Source of the DNA: Charina bottae
Lineage: Eukaryota > Chordata > Lepidosauria > Squamata > Charinaidae
Direction of reading: 5' to 3'
DNA length: 64,000 bases
NCBI GenBank assembly: GCA_023362775.1
Contig: JALMGJ010000003.1
Location: 50,954,416 to 51,018,415, forward strand
Shown in pieces: positions 1 to 14,019 of this stretch. Each line of letters opens with the position of its first letter. Positions within the stretch are counted from its first letter, which is position 1. Made by a program: the position numbers and the translations under genes. The notes beneath the pieces were generated by a model. It had not been told where the DNA came from. It searched no databases and saw nothing but the letters and a program-made list of their open reading frames with translations.

Positions 1-2722
1 GCGTTAATGTGTTGAAGAAGCATCCCAGGATCCCTTAAGAAGATTCTACCATTGAGAGGTGGGGATCAACACCTGCTCCCCCCATTATGGATCCAGACCA
101 GTGCTTCCAGCACTTATGGTAAAATATAGAAATATGAAACAATGCCCTTAGACTATAATTTTATGAGGAGAAGAAGAAAAACCCATACACTTAGACTTTA
201 ATTTTATGAAGAAGAGAACAATCCTACCTCTCTGAGAAATTCTTTGTAGATCCATTGATAACTAGCCTCTGATTGTAACAGTATAAGCAAAGTAAATCTA
301 GGGAGGCTTAATCAGCAAAGCATGTCTAGGAAACATTCTTCCTCTGGTTCCCAAGCCCTACTGCAAGAAGTAACTGATTGGCTTCCATCTTTTTCCAAGC
401 CATATTTATACCTGAGTTGCATCCAGGGTATTCAGCCACCAAACGTAAAAGAAGAGTGAGATTGTATCCTCTCATGTCTTCCCTCTGTTTACCACAAATA
501 GAGCTATGGAAACAGATGCTTTGCACAGCTTGTTAGTACAGGCAAAGCACTGCTCCTTCAAGTATAAAAGCAGCTGTGTTCTTTGGAATTGTTGCAGAAC
601 TGTTTTGAAGGCTGTCCCTGGTTATCTGCATGTGACAATGCTACCACTGACAACAAAGTGGCTGCCGATGTACATATGTGTGTAGACAGCTGGCCATGCA
701 AGCCTTCCAAAAGATGTGGCTCTTTTAATGCTTCAAAGGGAAGCATTACTTGTGTTAATACATTTTGTGAAGCATCTCTTTTGAATGCCAATAAATAGTG
801 ATCTTCCTTACATGGGAACTTAGAAGTAGAAAAGAAAATATTGTAAATACTAGAAATTATAGTCAGATTTTTATATTATTTATTTAAATTACTTATTGCA
901 ATCTTTGGTTTTACCAAGTCCTTAATAAAATTGTAATGGCATAAAGATAAACAAAACCAAATCTGTACAGATGGGACATAAACATTCCTTCATTGTACCA
1001 TTCCTTCATGTTTCTTGTTTTATGTCTACCACTACCAGGTGATATAAATTTTGTCTAACACAGAATATCATTTTTTTCTAACAGTTCTGTGGTTATTTAA
1101 AATTTTGATTGTTTTTATGTGTCATGAATTTCTAGCATGAACCCAAATATGGGCAGGTTTGAGACGATCTGTGATAATTCAGTTTTAAAAAATCCAAAAA
1201 CTTCCTTATGCTAAGTCGTACAATAACTTCAGGATCTGGATATCTTAATTTGTTCTGTAAAAGTAGAATACAACGAACCATTCATTTAACCTACATCCCA
1301 CATCCTTATCATCCTTTTCATACCAATTGTAGTTTGTAGGTTTTTGACTTAGCATGATACCCATTATAGTTTAGTGTTGTGTGTGTTCCAGACTACAAAT
1401 CGTGGATGAAAAAAATTATGACTAATATCTGTGAGCATAGCTAAAAAAAAGTATAGTTAGAAAGTTTAGTTGGTTTGCTCAGTCTCTTATCTAAATATTG
1501 CCAACCTGATATGCTAGCTATAGTTATATTGTCTATAAGCCTACAGTAAATAAACTCTGGAAATTGCCACATTTACAATGTAATCTGAAAATATCAAGCA
1601 AGGATTAAAGATTGACCCATATCTTATTAGTGTGTCAGTCAATATTTGCTACGATCATTAATCAGAAATTAATGTATGTATGTATGTATGTATGGGAACT
1701 TCAGGGAACGTTTGACTCCTTTTTTATATTTCCTTGAGAAAAATCAAAGGATTGTGTTGAAGACCATAGCTTTGCCTCACTTGGTGCCTTTTATTTTAGG
1801 GCTGCCCTGTGTCGTATGAAGATAACATCTTTTATTATAGACTAATAAGATGCAGAGACATTTAAGACATAGAACACATGTTTGGGATTTATTTTGATGC
1901 TGCAATGAAATCCATGTTTTGCATCAAGCTATTACCATTTAGGGAGGGTCAATACAGAGCTAAGAGGGTTTACTAAAGTTCTTACAGCTATAGAGACAGT
2001 CAGCGTATTAACCTTTTAATAAATAGCTTTGGTGATCTTTTTGTGGGATATGTGCATGACCTACATATTGATAAATATAGTCCTGACACATTGCAACAAC
2101 ATTGAATTTACGTCTGTCACCATGGAGATAAACAGGAACAATATTTCAGGCTGTACTATTGATTGCAGGCCAAGATTTTTTTCTGACAAACAGAAGCTAA
2201 TATAATAACAAACTAAAATAAGAGAGCGCAAAATACATAAATAATAAATAAAAATCTATTGGCTGACCTTAAGATAAAACAGAGAAGAATATTAAGTAGA
2301 AGACTGAGTTGAAAGGAGAAAAGCCTCTGTTGAATCATGTAATACTGTTTTGCTTCATTACATAAAAGTTACAAATAGTCAAGGAAAAAAGGTGATTCAG
2401 TCAGGTCATATACCATAGTATTCAGGACCAGACACCTTCACATTAAAAACATTTTCTATGGAAAACTAACAGGGTTGGGAGAAAGCTTCTAGCTGATACT
2501 TTCTAACATATTCCAGTGATACTTGTGTGTGGCTTTTATGGAACACATTCCCAAACCCTTTGATTTGCAATTTGGCCTTGAGGCTACTGATACTAGACAT
2601 ACCATGGTAAAAGAAATATGTATTGGTTGTTTGGCTGAAGTTAGAGAGAAAAAGGGCCAAATGCAGCTTCTGGGAGATTGCCTTCCATAACCTGAGAATG
2701 ACACAGAAGAAGATAAATAAAA

Positions 2723-2754
<32 letters not shown>

Positions 2755-2796
2755 ATTAAAGAAGATAAATAAAATAAAATAAAAAATAAAATAAAG
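1..2796. other. AT-rich unique sequence, no gene recognised
   Basis: No coding region, RNA gene or recognisable transposon was found. Open frames here are short, lack known motifs and do not chain. There is a small (ATGT)n run near 1675-1695 and an (AAAT)n run at about 2715-2755, directly before the SINE that follows. It is probably intergenic or intronic. Confidence 0.6.
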
Positions 2797-3285
2797 GGTC
2801 GCGGTGGCTCAGCGGGTTAAACTGCTGAGCCGTTAGTCTGCCGACCATAAGGTCGGCAGTTCGAATCCGCGTGGCGGGGTGAGCTCCCGTCACTAGCCCC
2901 AGCTCCAGCCCACCCAGCTGATCGAAAGCCACCGGCAAGTAGATGAATGGGGACCACTCACGTGGGCCAATTTGCTGGCGTCCTTCTCGGAGGGTCGCCC
3001 TCAGACTAAGAAGAAAGCTGGTCCACGTGGAGGGCGGCAGAGGACGGCGGTTCCCGAAAAATGACAACTTCCTGGACGTCAGCAGCCGGCTCAGAAGCAA
3101 AGGTTCCTGGGACATGTAGTCTGACCTGCGGTTGAAGAGCCGGTTCCCTCACCCCCTCCCTAATCGCGCGAGTAATATAATATGATTGTATAATTGAATT
3201 TACATGATTGTAAGCCACCTAGAGCCCTCCATTAGGGAGGGGATAGGCGGGGTATAAATAAGATAAAATAAAAATAAATAAATAA
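2797..3285 (+). mobile_element. tRNA-derived SINE with Sauria-like body and L2-like tail
   Basis: The element begins with a tRNA-like pol III promoter: an A-box-like stretch (GTGGCTCAGCGGG) and a B box (GTTCGAATCC) about 40 bases later. The next part (GTGAGCTCCCG, CCCCAGCT, AAGTAGATGAAT, ACCACT) matches in order the body of the Sauria-type SINEs elsewhere in this window (10589, 58542, 62588). The 3' end differs. Instead of the BovB-like tail it ends with a stretch on 'taagccacctagagccc' and 'ggcggggtataaat' followed by AAAT-type repeats, the kind of tail carried by L2-type elements. I saw no clear target-site duplication, partly because both flanks are A-rich simple repeats. It encodes no protein; the open frames through it are incidental. 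Confidence 0.7.
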
Positions 3286-3289
3286 GATC

Positions 3290-3700
3290 ATCTTCTGCAC
3301 CAACCCTGTAAATTATGCCCAGAAAACAATTAATGATTAGTGCAAATCTGTCAACATGGACATCATATGATCCCTCTAGTGTCTGTTGGTGCAATTTATT
3401 TGGTTCATTTTGCGCCAGTTGAAACCTCTGGATATTTTTCAAGGGCAGCCTTAAATAGAGCATTTTGCAAAAGTTAAGTTGAAGTGTAAATGAGGAATGA
3501 ACAAAATTTGCCAAACCTTCCTGGCTCAGGAATAGTTGCATCTGGCACACTGGATGTAATTGCCAGATGGTCAACCATGTTCCTTGTCACAGCTGACACT
3601 GGGCAATCTAATGACAATTGAGGACTGAGGTGCCTTCTCAGACTGTGGACTGTTTTTTCTAGGGACAAGAGCAGTTCCATTCAAAACAGCAATTCAAAAA
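3290..3700 (-). pseudogene. Degraded L2 LINE fragment (C-terminal RT region)
   Basis: The stretch around 3405-3480 aligns by eye with the minus-strand L2 copy at about 39590-39670: both carry the 'ccggata-ctcttcaaggg-agcc' segment followed by a version of 'gcattgcagtag'. In the intact L2 this encodes the conserved C-terminal part after the RT domain. No frame stays open, so this is an old non-functional remnant. Its boundaries are approximate. Confidence 0.5.
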
Positions 3701-5050
3701 CAGTCCTCTATTGATATCATGTGGATAAAGTGGGGTCAGATGCTGTTGACATACAATTTTCAGCATTGCTGCCTGGATTATAGATTATGTAATTTTAATT
3801 TAATTTGAACCACATCTCTGCTAAAATCATTTTGTCAATTTTTATATCAGATTGGCTTCCCAGATTGACCTCGGGTCTTAGTAATGCGCTGTAGTTGCTA
3901 ATATTTTAACTTGTCAGTGCTATGCTGCTATTCCTCAAAGTTGATTGGATACAAATACTTACTAAGGTGTCTTATGCTTTTCTAGTGTTTGTGTACAGAC
4001 AGGATTTTCTAAGAAAATATTCAATACATATAACTAGCATATACACTTAGCATGCTCTTTGGTCAGTTGCACATTGCAATTCAAGCAGTAGCTCCATCTA
4101 GAAATCAGTACAGGATTAACCAAAATAAAAAGAAGAAGAAGTACTCACAGCTCCAAATCTGAACCTGAACATCTAGCATCCTAACAAAATGTAGATGTAG
4201 TCATAAAACCTGCTGATACTCCTGACTGAATGACTACTCTTGCAAGTCTAGCCAAGGTGGGCCAAGGAGCTGGGCATGTACTCTGGGCCAAACCAGACTA
4301 ATAAGGGAGGCTTCTTCCTGAGCATGTGTCTCAGTCTCTGCTTCATGATGTTCCTTGCTGGTCCATGCACAAGTATCCTGCATATGTGCCGTTCTTTCCT
4401 TTTCCTTGTTCTGGGCTTTTCAGCACATCTTGGGATTGTTTCCAATTTTTGTAGGCTTATGGGACTTTTCATGATTGTTTTTATGCTCTGTAAACTTCTA
4501 TATGCTAAGCTTTTGGGAACTTCCCATGACACCATTTCTGCTTCTTAGGCCTTGGTTCTCAGGTCCACCCATCCCTGCCATCCAGCATACCTTGCTTTGG
4601 AATTCTAACCTGCTTTCCTCTTTTCTTCCAAATCATTTGTTATCATTTCCTCTGCTTTTTACACAAGGAGGCTTGAATTCATCTGCATCCTTGTCCTCCA
4701 TTACTTTGTCCCAAGTTACTGTGGCAGTCAGCTTCCTTATCTCGCATGCACAACTAACATTCATGCAGCTTCTTGATTCTTGTAAACCCAATGCCACCAG
4801 GTGCTATTTATCCCATACATACACAAACTCTATGTAACTCAGAAATAATATCCAAAATTGTTCTTTTCAAAGGGAGCTCCAACATTTCACTGTAACAGAG
4901 GCATAATATTTTAGCAAAATCTCACAGGTTGTTCTAAGCAAAATCATGCTTATGGCTTCAGTATAATCCTAGATATATTAATGATTGTAAAGCATCTCAC
5001 ACCTACTTCAGTTTGACCCTTGATCAGTGGTGACAGATGCTAGTAAGTAT
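3701..5050. other. Unique AT-rich sequence
   Basis: I see no gene or repeat. Open frames on both strands around 4250-4840 are rich in hydrophobic residues but show no known domain, start context or splice structure, and they overlap each other antisense. Confidence 0.5.
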
Positions 5051-6229
5051 AGCATCATGGACCTTGGTAACTAGGATCGTGCAAATCATTTGGAAGGGAG
5101 TTTTCCAGGACTTCCGGGGGAGGTATGATGAACTGAAAATGGCTCTGTGAAAGTGGAGCCAATGACCGGATCAAAGACCAAGTCACCGGTGAGTAGACCG
5201 ATTCCTTGGAACCTCTCCAGCTAAGGAGAGGGCAGGAGATTGCCCATATGTGCTCTGGACAGCTGCTTCTCATGAGAAGACTACAGGACAGCGGTTTTCT
5301 GCTGGTTTGAGCACCGGGAGACAGGATTAGACATCTTGGTCACAACCGTGGCAGAGACTTTTAAAGGACACTGAGTTTGCAAACCTCACTTTCTAATCAT
5401 AGAATTTCTAATTCTAATTTCGGAAATTGCTCATTAACTACTTCTAAGCTATTAGAGACCTTTGGAATGACATGTTTGAAAATGCCAGGTGAGTTTGCCT
5501 TCAATCCTGAATGAAAGAAAATTTTAATCATAAGCTTAAGAATTTAAAGAATCTGAAATAAACAGCAAAAAGCTAAATAAGATTTTGATCTTAGAAAGTT
5601 ATAAATGGACTAAGGGTCCAGATAAAATTGGAATATTGAAACTTTTACAATAAGGTTTTAGAATTAATTATAAAAACAAACAGTTTCTCATGGGAAATAG
5701 ATTCTGTTTTGTTTTTTTACAAGACACAACAAAATAAGCAATTTCATTATTTTAAAAAGACTAAAGATTTTAGATAGAGGAAAGATATCAGGCCTGCAAG
5801 ATGGTTATGACAATAAAAATACTGAAGGAGACTTTTGAAGAATGGAATCAGAAAATAGTAATCACAATATCAACAATGTCAGTAACGATGTCTGCTTCTA
5901 TGGGTAGATTGTGTCCAAAAGATGTTATTGAAGAAATGACAGATGTAGAATACATTTTATCTGATGGTAAGATTGTGATGGTATCGAAAGTGGATTTACA
6001 ACCGAGAGGCCAAGAGAATGACTTAGAAAAGGATGTTTCACTGGATTGACAAAAGAAACTAGCTGAGGTTTTAATATAAAGGTAAATACGAATGACAAAC
6101 CAAAAGAGTGACCGGGATAATTTTTCCTATTGGATTTACAAAAGAGCCTTGTTAGAGTCTTGAAGAACTCTTTGTGATGGGACAAAGAAGAAATGAAGAA
6201 AAATCAAATCCTACGACAAACCACTTATA
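5051..6229 (+). pseudogene. Possible 5' remnant of an L1-type LINE
   Basis: The stretch 5100-5400 is richer in G+C than its surroundings and reads like a LINE leader. It is followed by A-rich sequence and a short open frame at 5801-6049, whose residues 1-25 (KILKETFEEWNQKI and similar) resemble the charged N-terminal part of squamate L1 ORF1 proteins. No RT or endonuclease motif follows, because a Tc1-like transposon begins downstream. The assignment rests on general resemblance only. A profile search with L1 ORF1 would decide it. Confidence 0.3.
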
Positions 6230-7260
<1,031 letters not shown>

Positions 7261-7450
7261 TGTGGTTAAAGTCTGGGAACGTTTTCCAATTAGAATTGAA
7301 TTCTACTTCAAATTTACTTTTAAGATATGAAGTTAGTCTGGACATCAAAGCATGCTCTCTCAGCGTGATCAGCCATTCTTTCAAGGAGAGAATCAAACAG
7401 CCTTTCCAGTAAATAGCATATAATATCCTTGCAGCAATTAACATATACAA

Positions 7451-9008
7451 AGCTTATTCAGTATATTTTGAAGGAATGGTTTAGTAAAGTTTAATAAAAT
7501 ATAGCAGGTTGAAATGGGAATTCAACTTTTAAAATTTGTTTAATTCTAATGTGGATCATTTTCCAAGATTGTTGAGCTTTACAATATTGCCACCAAATAC
7601 GAGAAGGGGGGGTGGAATCTGAGATACTCATTACGTTTCAATTTTTAGAGAATGGATTGTTAATTTTACCAGTCAAGACTGGAGTAATATAATATTAATA
7701 AAACATCTTGTACCAATTTTCTCTCAGTATGATATTTGAAGTAAGATATTTGGAATTGCGTGTTATAAGATTTTGTAACTCAGTCAACTCTATATTCCCC
7801 CTTGTTTCTGCAATTCTTTTTATGCTGTACTATTTAAGTTACTCAAACCAATCAGGTAGAAGTAAGAGTCTCAATAGATTTTATATTTGTATTGTTGACA
7901 GTTAAATCTTGCAATCTGAACAAGTTATTAACTTTCCACTGAGCAAATTTCATAACAGTAAACATTTAATAACAAAGCAAGGGGGAAGAAACCTGGGCTT
8001 ATTATTTTCCTGTATTTGTTTCAGGTTTTCAATACATTACTTACTATTCCATGGTCTCTTATAAGTGGTTTATTTCTATTTGTATCAACCCAAACATATT
8101 CATGCAAACTATCTGGAGTTTCTCACTTCCTTTCTCTTCCCTTCCTTTTTGTTCCCATTGTCACTATGCTCCTCTCTCACTCTTGTTTTTGTCTTCTTTT
8201 TTGCTATTTCTGCTTAAAGGAAGGAGACATGTGTATGTGTGTGTGTGCATGTGTGTTTTTTGTGTGTGTGTCTAACAGTGTGTTTCTTTGTGAGAAAGAG
8301 AATAGCTGGTATCTGAACAGGGTGAGCCAATTAATTTTATAAATGATGTGTCTTATTTAACAGGCAATTGATTTTAATCAATTGTTATGAATTAAATAAT
8401 ATATGTGCATATGTTAAATATATAGTCCTGGTTCTCCCAGTTTTTGGAGTGTGGCTTGTGTCATATATATTTAAGTGCATACATATGTGCCCAGACAAGT
8501 GTGGCACATACATTAATTAGGGAGGTGAAATATCCAGGATGATTTCAGCTCAATTGACAAGGTGGGGAAGCTGGAACAGAATTTTTGTCTGAGTTTATTA
8601 TTTTTTTCTGTCTACTCTTTTGGAGTTGGACAATTATCTCACATTCAAGACTTCCTTTCCTTTGGTTAAAATGATATGGATCAATATACCTGTCCTCTCT
8701 CTTTTTGTTCTACTGATTATGTAAATGAAGAATGTGACTAGATGTACAGAGACCAAAAATGAATCAATGAGTCCATATGCTTGACTTGCCTTTTGATAGC
8801 AGTTTTAGGTACTGCAGGAATCATCTGGAAGAAATTGATCTAGTCATTCAAGGGGCCAGTTTGAATTGCTTTCCTTGGAAGCTATGCCCATTCTCATCTT
8901 CATAATAATCCTAGTTTTGTAAAACTTTTATAAAACTAATTGACTGGTGAAGAGTCATGATATGAAATCCCAAGGAATTCTCTTGTAAGTATTGTCAAGA
9001 GTTCCTGA
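7451..9008. other. Unique AT-rich sequence with a (TG)n run
   Basis: No gene recognised. A TG-rich simple repeat lies at about 8232-8275 and creates a cysteine/valine-rich artefactual frame. The rest is AT-rich without recognisable motifs. Confidence 0.5.
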
Positions 9009-9021
9009 TAGATTTAGCTAA

Positions 9022-9574
9022 TGTGGAGTCCTTGGTGCTCTCTGACCCTTGTTGTTTTCTTGCAGATGTTTCATTGCCAGGCTAGGCAACATCTTCAGTG
9101 AGAAAAGGGAGTGGGACTTGCTCTCTGTTTATATACCCTGGCTTGTCCTGCCTGTGTTGGTGGGGGTGTTGTACTCTCCTTGATTGGGTTGTTGTTTGCT
9201 GCTTAGTTGATTGACTGAGTTAATAGTTCCTTGATTAGGGTCTGTTGTGTTGTTTGATTGCTCCTCTGGTGCTAATCTTGGTGTTAATCTTTGCCTATCT
9301 GGTTGTTGATTGCTGGCAAGGAGGTGTTCTGGTCTTCTGGCTTTTCTATTGTCTCTTATGAATGGTATGTACAGTAAATGTTGTTTACCTCTATGTGTCT
9401 GTTGATGGCTGCTTTGTCTGAGTGCCAAGCTTCCAGGAATTCTCTAGCATTTTTGGTTTTGGCTTGGTTCAAGATGCTCACAGTTTCCCAGTTGAAAGTA
9501 TGGTTGAGTCTGTCCATGTGTTGTGAGATTAAGGAGTTTAGATTTATCTTAGATTTAGATTTAGATTAAGGAGT
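9022..9574 (-). mobile_element. 5'-truncated Penelope-like element
   Basis: The insertion is flanked by a perfect 13-bp duplication, TAGATTTAGCTAA, at 9009-9021 and 9575-9587. Read on the minus strand it begins with a coding remnant (FNW, then an AREFLEAWHS-like stretch and INRHIEV) resembling the C-terminal tail of Penelope-like RT proteins. It continues into a 3' non-coding part with a hairpin core (minus strand 9098-9068: CTGAAGA, a 6-bp stem, then GAAAC) and ends in a sequence shared with the fold-back at 22867-23054 (versions of 'caagctcagagagcacc' and 'aaggactccac'). Stops break the protein remnant. That this family is Penelope-like is inferred from the protein tail and the hammerhead-like 3' part. 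Confidence 0.55.
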
Positions 9575-9587
9575 TAGATTTAGCTAA

Positions 9588-10576
9588 CTCTGTGTTTTGT
9601 TTTGTTTTGTTTTAAAAATTGGCTATTACAGACTTCTCTGTGCTTAACTGTATAATAAATGTATCAAAATGTATTGAGAATTGATTTAGTCTTTTCACCT
9701 AGTTGGCAAGCAGTTCTGTGTGAGTTGGCCTGCTGGATATATACCCTTGCCTGCTTGTTGAGAAAATTAAAGAACAGAACTGGAAAAGGGGCCTAGCCAT
9801 CTCTGTACGTGCAATCCTTGTGCCTGGCTTTCTGTGTTCAGACTGGAGTTTATTAATTGATATAAATACATGAAAAGCAGCAATGTATTTATCTTTGCAA
9901 TATACCTTAAAAGAATCTGGCAGCCTATTATAGTGTTAGGGTTGGAAGTGCAGAATCTCTGCATTGGCCGAAGCATTAATAATTGTGACCCAGGTACATT
10001 GGATGCAGTTGAATCTTTGTTAAGGAGAGAGAAAGGGAAGAGGAGAAATAAAATAATTTAAAAGGAAAAGGAGAAAATGAAAACGGGGGAGAAAGTGAGG
10101 TGTCCTAGCATAGGCCTAGACTTCCCTTTGGCTGTGGGATAGATTAAAGATCTTCCAGGGCCAGCATCAAAAGGAAAGTCAGAGGAGGACAGCTGCCTTC
10201 ATCAGTTTGCATTTAAGTTTCTACAGATTATAGATTCTAGCATCACCCCTAAAAATAAAAATAAAAAGGGCTGATTACTGTGCTGATTAAAGAAAACCCC
10301 TAATCTTGAAGATGAGATTTTTGCAATCCAATTCTACGTATATTTGTATCTCTCTTTCAGAACATAGTTATTTAACAAATAAGAATAGCATAATTTCTGA
10401 CCATGTGACCCATTTCATTGTCTCTTAAGATTTGTTCCTTTCTTTGTATGTAGTTCCTGTACTTTGCATGGTTTTTCAGTCAGTCATCATTCTCAGTTCC
10501 CATTATTACTTGTTGGCTTTCAGATCACTTGCATTGTTTCCTATTCACATTCTTGTCCTTTGTTTTAGTATCAATT
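9588..10576. other. Unique sequence, nothing recognised
   Basis: Neither strand shows a gene or a repeat with recognisable ends. Confidence 0.5.
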
Positions 10577-10588
10577 CCTACAAAGTTA

Positions 10589-10930
10589 CAAAAGGGGCAT
10601 GGTGGCTCAGCGGGTAAGACGCCAGGCTTGTCGATTGGAAGATTGCAAGTTCGGAGGTTCGAATCCCTAGCCCTGTGTGATGGAGTGAGCTCCCGCACTC
10701 GCCCCAGCTCTTGCCAACCTAGCAATTCGAAAGCATGCAAATGCAAGTAGATGAATAGGTACCACTTTGGTGGGAAGGTAACAGCGTTTCACGCGCGTCA
10801 TGCCGGCCACATGACCGTGGAAGCATCTTTGGACAACGCTGGCTCTTCGGCTAACAAACGGAGATGAGCACCGGCCCCTAGAGTCATACACGACCGCACA
10901 AATGTGCGGAGGGGACCTTTACCTTTTTTA
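10589..10930 (+). mobile_element. Sauria-type SINE, full length
   Basis: The copy is flanked by a perfect 12-bp duplication, CCTACAAAGTTA, at 10577-10588 and 10931-10942. It has the tRNA-derived head (A box GTGGCTCAGCGGG, B box GGTTCGAATCC), a body with GAGCTCCCGCACTCGCCCC and a 3' end with GAGTCATACACGAC and 'acctttacctttt'. The GAGTCGGAxACGACT part of the family tail matches the end of the BovB LINE at 52866-52880, which fits mobilisation by BovB-type RT. It has no coding potential of its own. Confidence 0.85.
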
Positions 10931-10942
10931 CCTACAAAGTTA

Positions 10943-13900
10943 GGCAACCTGCTTTGCTTTGCATTCTGCTTCCTTTGTCTCTTTCCAAGCAAAGGAAGTT
11001 AAATAAAAATATACAGTATATAATAAAACCTGGTGGCTCCTTCAAAGTTAACCTGTGACAAGAATACTTGGCTAGCAAGTACTGTTTGTTTGTGCTTTGT
11101 CCACTCTGCCCCCAAACAGGGGAGGGGGGAACAAAATAACATATGCACAGTGAGTTCATTTCATTCAGATCAGCAACAACATTATGCTTGAGCACCTACA
11201 TTGTGCTCTCAATTACAGTAAGGTAGTAAGATGGATGAGGTGGGTGCATGTATGTTAATAATAGATTACTTTGAGTTGAGTGAACTAGTCTTTGAAGGAA
11301 CAAAAGACTGGGAGTAGCTAAAAGCCTAACTAATGCAATTTATCTTAGAACAGCAACTGATATACTTATGTCCTCCTTACCTCTGATGAATTTTTACTCG
11401 CCTTGGACTAGCAAAGTGTTCCTTATTAGTATAAAGTATGATACTAATACTATATCAATACTAATCTGACCTAGTCAACCATATTTCTGTGTAGAACAAG
11501 TCTCAAAGAATTGAGGAATATTCTGCTGTAGAAGAGTTCAGTCTTTTAAATAATTGAAGCTTAATGTCTTGATTAATTAGGGTTACTGATGATAAGATAC
11601 TGGTGATGCAGAACGACCCTTTTTCTTCTCTATATAGTGGTTATTTATGATTTTGTGTGAATTATTTGTATAAACATGTCCTTTTCTGACTTCTGTTTTG
11701 GTGCAGCTCTCATACTGGCTTTCTCACACCCTTTCCACATGTCCTTCCATAGATTTCTTCATTAGGACACGCCATCTTATAATTCATCCCCCCTGTTCAT
11801 GAGTCACTGGATGTGCTGTGCAGAAAAGTCCCAGCTTGCCAACCACTATCTTTTTGTTTAAAATGGACCAGGAGGATGGTGAAGAAATAAAGATGATAAG
11901 TAGAAGTCTAAGCTTTGTTTTGAAGCTACAGCTGTTGTGATGGAGGGAATTTTAAAACACGTTTATAGGCAATTCAAGTGCTTTGGTACCACTGAGGAGA
12001 ACATGCAGTGTTCTACCTGTACTCAGGGCAGTGCTACTAGCATGTAGTAAGTTTTCATCCCACAGGCAGGAAGGAAATAATTAGGCATGTTCACAAGAAA
12101 TCCAGGAACTACAATTAGGTAATACTTATTGAAGAAAATAGGAAGCCATATCCAAAGAATTTCTAAAACTTATGCAATTCAGGAACAAGCTCTCTCTATA
12201 AAAACAGTGTTTAAACCCTCTTATGATTTATTTCTCTCCATCAGTCCTTTCATTTTGTAATGGTCAGTCTTACTGTCATACTGGGTTTCTTTTGGGGAGT
12301 GGGTGACTGTATAAGACCAGATTCTCACAGACATTAGCCCTCTGTAACCCATTTTTTAAATAATGTAATTTTCCTTGAGAACAGTTTTAGTTGCATTCCA
12401 GAAGATAGACAAACTTAGATATGGGTTTACCCTTTGTTGAATTTGTGATGCAGTTGCTTAATTAATTGATGCAGTTGCTATAGTTGGGGTTAGAATTGGA
12501 CTGATGCTTCAAGAAAATAAGTAGTTGTGAGTCTTAAGCATAACATTTGCTGTTACTAGAACATGGTCTAAATCACAGTCATTCTAATAATGAGTTATTT
12601 AACATTAAGACAAACATAGTTCAAGTCAGAAATACAAGTATATTCAATTACAGTATATAGTAAAATATTATTTTTTTAAATTCCATTATTAGGCCTCGGG
12701 GTATATTTTTTTGACTGATGATATAGTTTTAGAGATTAAAGGTACTTTTACAGTATCACTGTTTCCATTCCCCAATTGTCAATAACAGTTTGAAGACAAA
12801 CCTTAATAGTCTAAACTCCTGCCAACCTCACAACACTGAAAACAAGGAGCAAAGAATGATTGTTCTGCCCCAAACTGTGCATACACACACAGAAGCGCAC
12901 AAATACACAGAGTTAATATACCTTTCAGCATATGACCCTGTTGATTTGAGAAACTCTGTATTATACCCATTATTTATTCTGGGAAGCTAGACCCTCTCAC
13001 TCATTTCATATAATATTTTGTAGATTAGCTGAGACTCATGTTCTGATCTGTTTCCAGTTTCTAAAATTTCTTTAATAATTGGCATGTGCACCTCTTCCTG
13101 CAGTTTTCAGTCAGTTCTATTTCTTACTGGTCATTATTGTGCATGAGTTTGCTTACATTCATTAAAATGCTGGCTAAAAAAGAAAGAGGAAATGACTATA
13201 TTTTCATGTCAGGATTTGATCTTTGTGCAATGATTTAATTGTATTTGTAGAACACATCTGTGACAGTGCAAAAAGGAACCTTGAAGACTTTGTCCTGACA
13301 TCAAAATTCCTTTTTGATCAACATTTTAATCCATGTACATGAATACTCAAATGCACAAAGGAATGTGAGTGAAAAAAGAGGTGTAGAGAAAAAGATCCAG
13401 CACACTGAACATGTCATAGCAAAGTCCAAGTGTGTGAGGAGCAGATCACTGACACATCTGTACTTTTCAAAAACAAGACTGAGTAATTTGGAGTTAAAAT
13501 CAGGGATGGAAGAGTAGCTTTTCTTAAAGCGTAGCCCAAAATATGTCTGTTGATTAGTGCTAGTTTCCCACTCCTATGTTTTGAAATTTTTATACAATTA
13601 CTGTTTGGGAACTGTTTGTTTGTTTGTTTGTTTGTTAGTTATTTAGTCAGTTATCATACTTATATCCCGCCCATCTCCTTCCAAAGGAGGGACCCTCCTG
13701 TTAGCCAGGTTCCAGAAGGAAAAGCTCATGCTTCACTGATCTGCTACAGAATCTATTGCTGCTTTGTTGATAAAGCAAATACTATGCTTGTGGTTTGATT
13801 TTCAATAGGTATCTCTTTTTCATGATTCCACAGTAGAGATTAATTGAAAAAATAAAGTCAAAGGACAAGAAATGAAATAAGAGTTCAGGGAAAGAAAAAT

Positions 13901-13957
13901 TTGCTAGCAGGAAACATGACAAAGTAGACTTGGAAGGCAATTGCACTTAGTAAAAGA
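10943..13957. other. Unique AT-rich DNA with one L2 tail fragment
   Basis: Mostly featureless AT-rich DNA. At 13612-13700 a (TTTG)n run followed by 'tatcccgcccatctcct' and 'ggagggaccctcc' looks like an L2-type 3' tail. No other gene or repeat was recognised. Confidence 0.5.
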
Positions 13958-14019
13958 TTACAGAATGATCATTGGCGATCACTCGTAGCCGAGTAAGATT
14001 GTCTTCCAAAGGTAAAATT

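Noticed and set aside
583..798. Cys-rich 71-residue frame
   Set aside because: No signal peptide, no recognisable cysteine framework, and an open frame on the opposite strand at the same place.
4248..4837. Overlapping hydrophobic open frames on both strands
   Set aside because: No recognised domain, no splice sites or promoter that I could support, and the two strands mirror each other.
10600..10680. tRNA gene candidate (A and B boxes)
   Set aside because: The boxes belong to a SINE head; the sequence continues into the SINE body and does not fold as a full tRNA. The same holds at 2797, 58542, 60249 and 62588.
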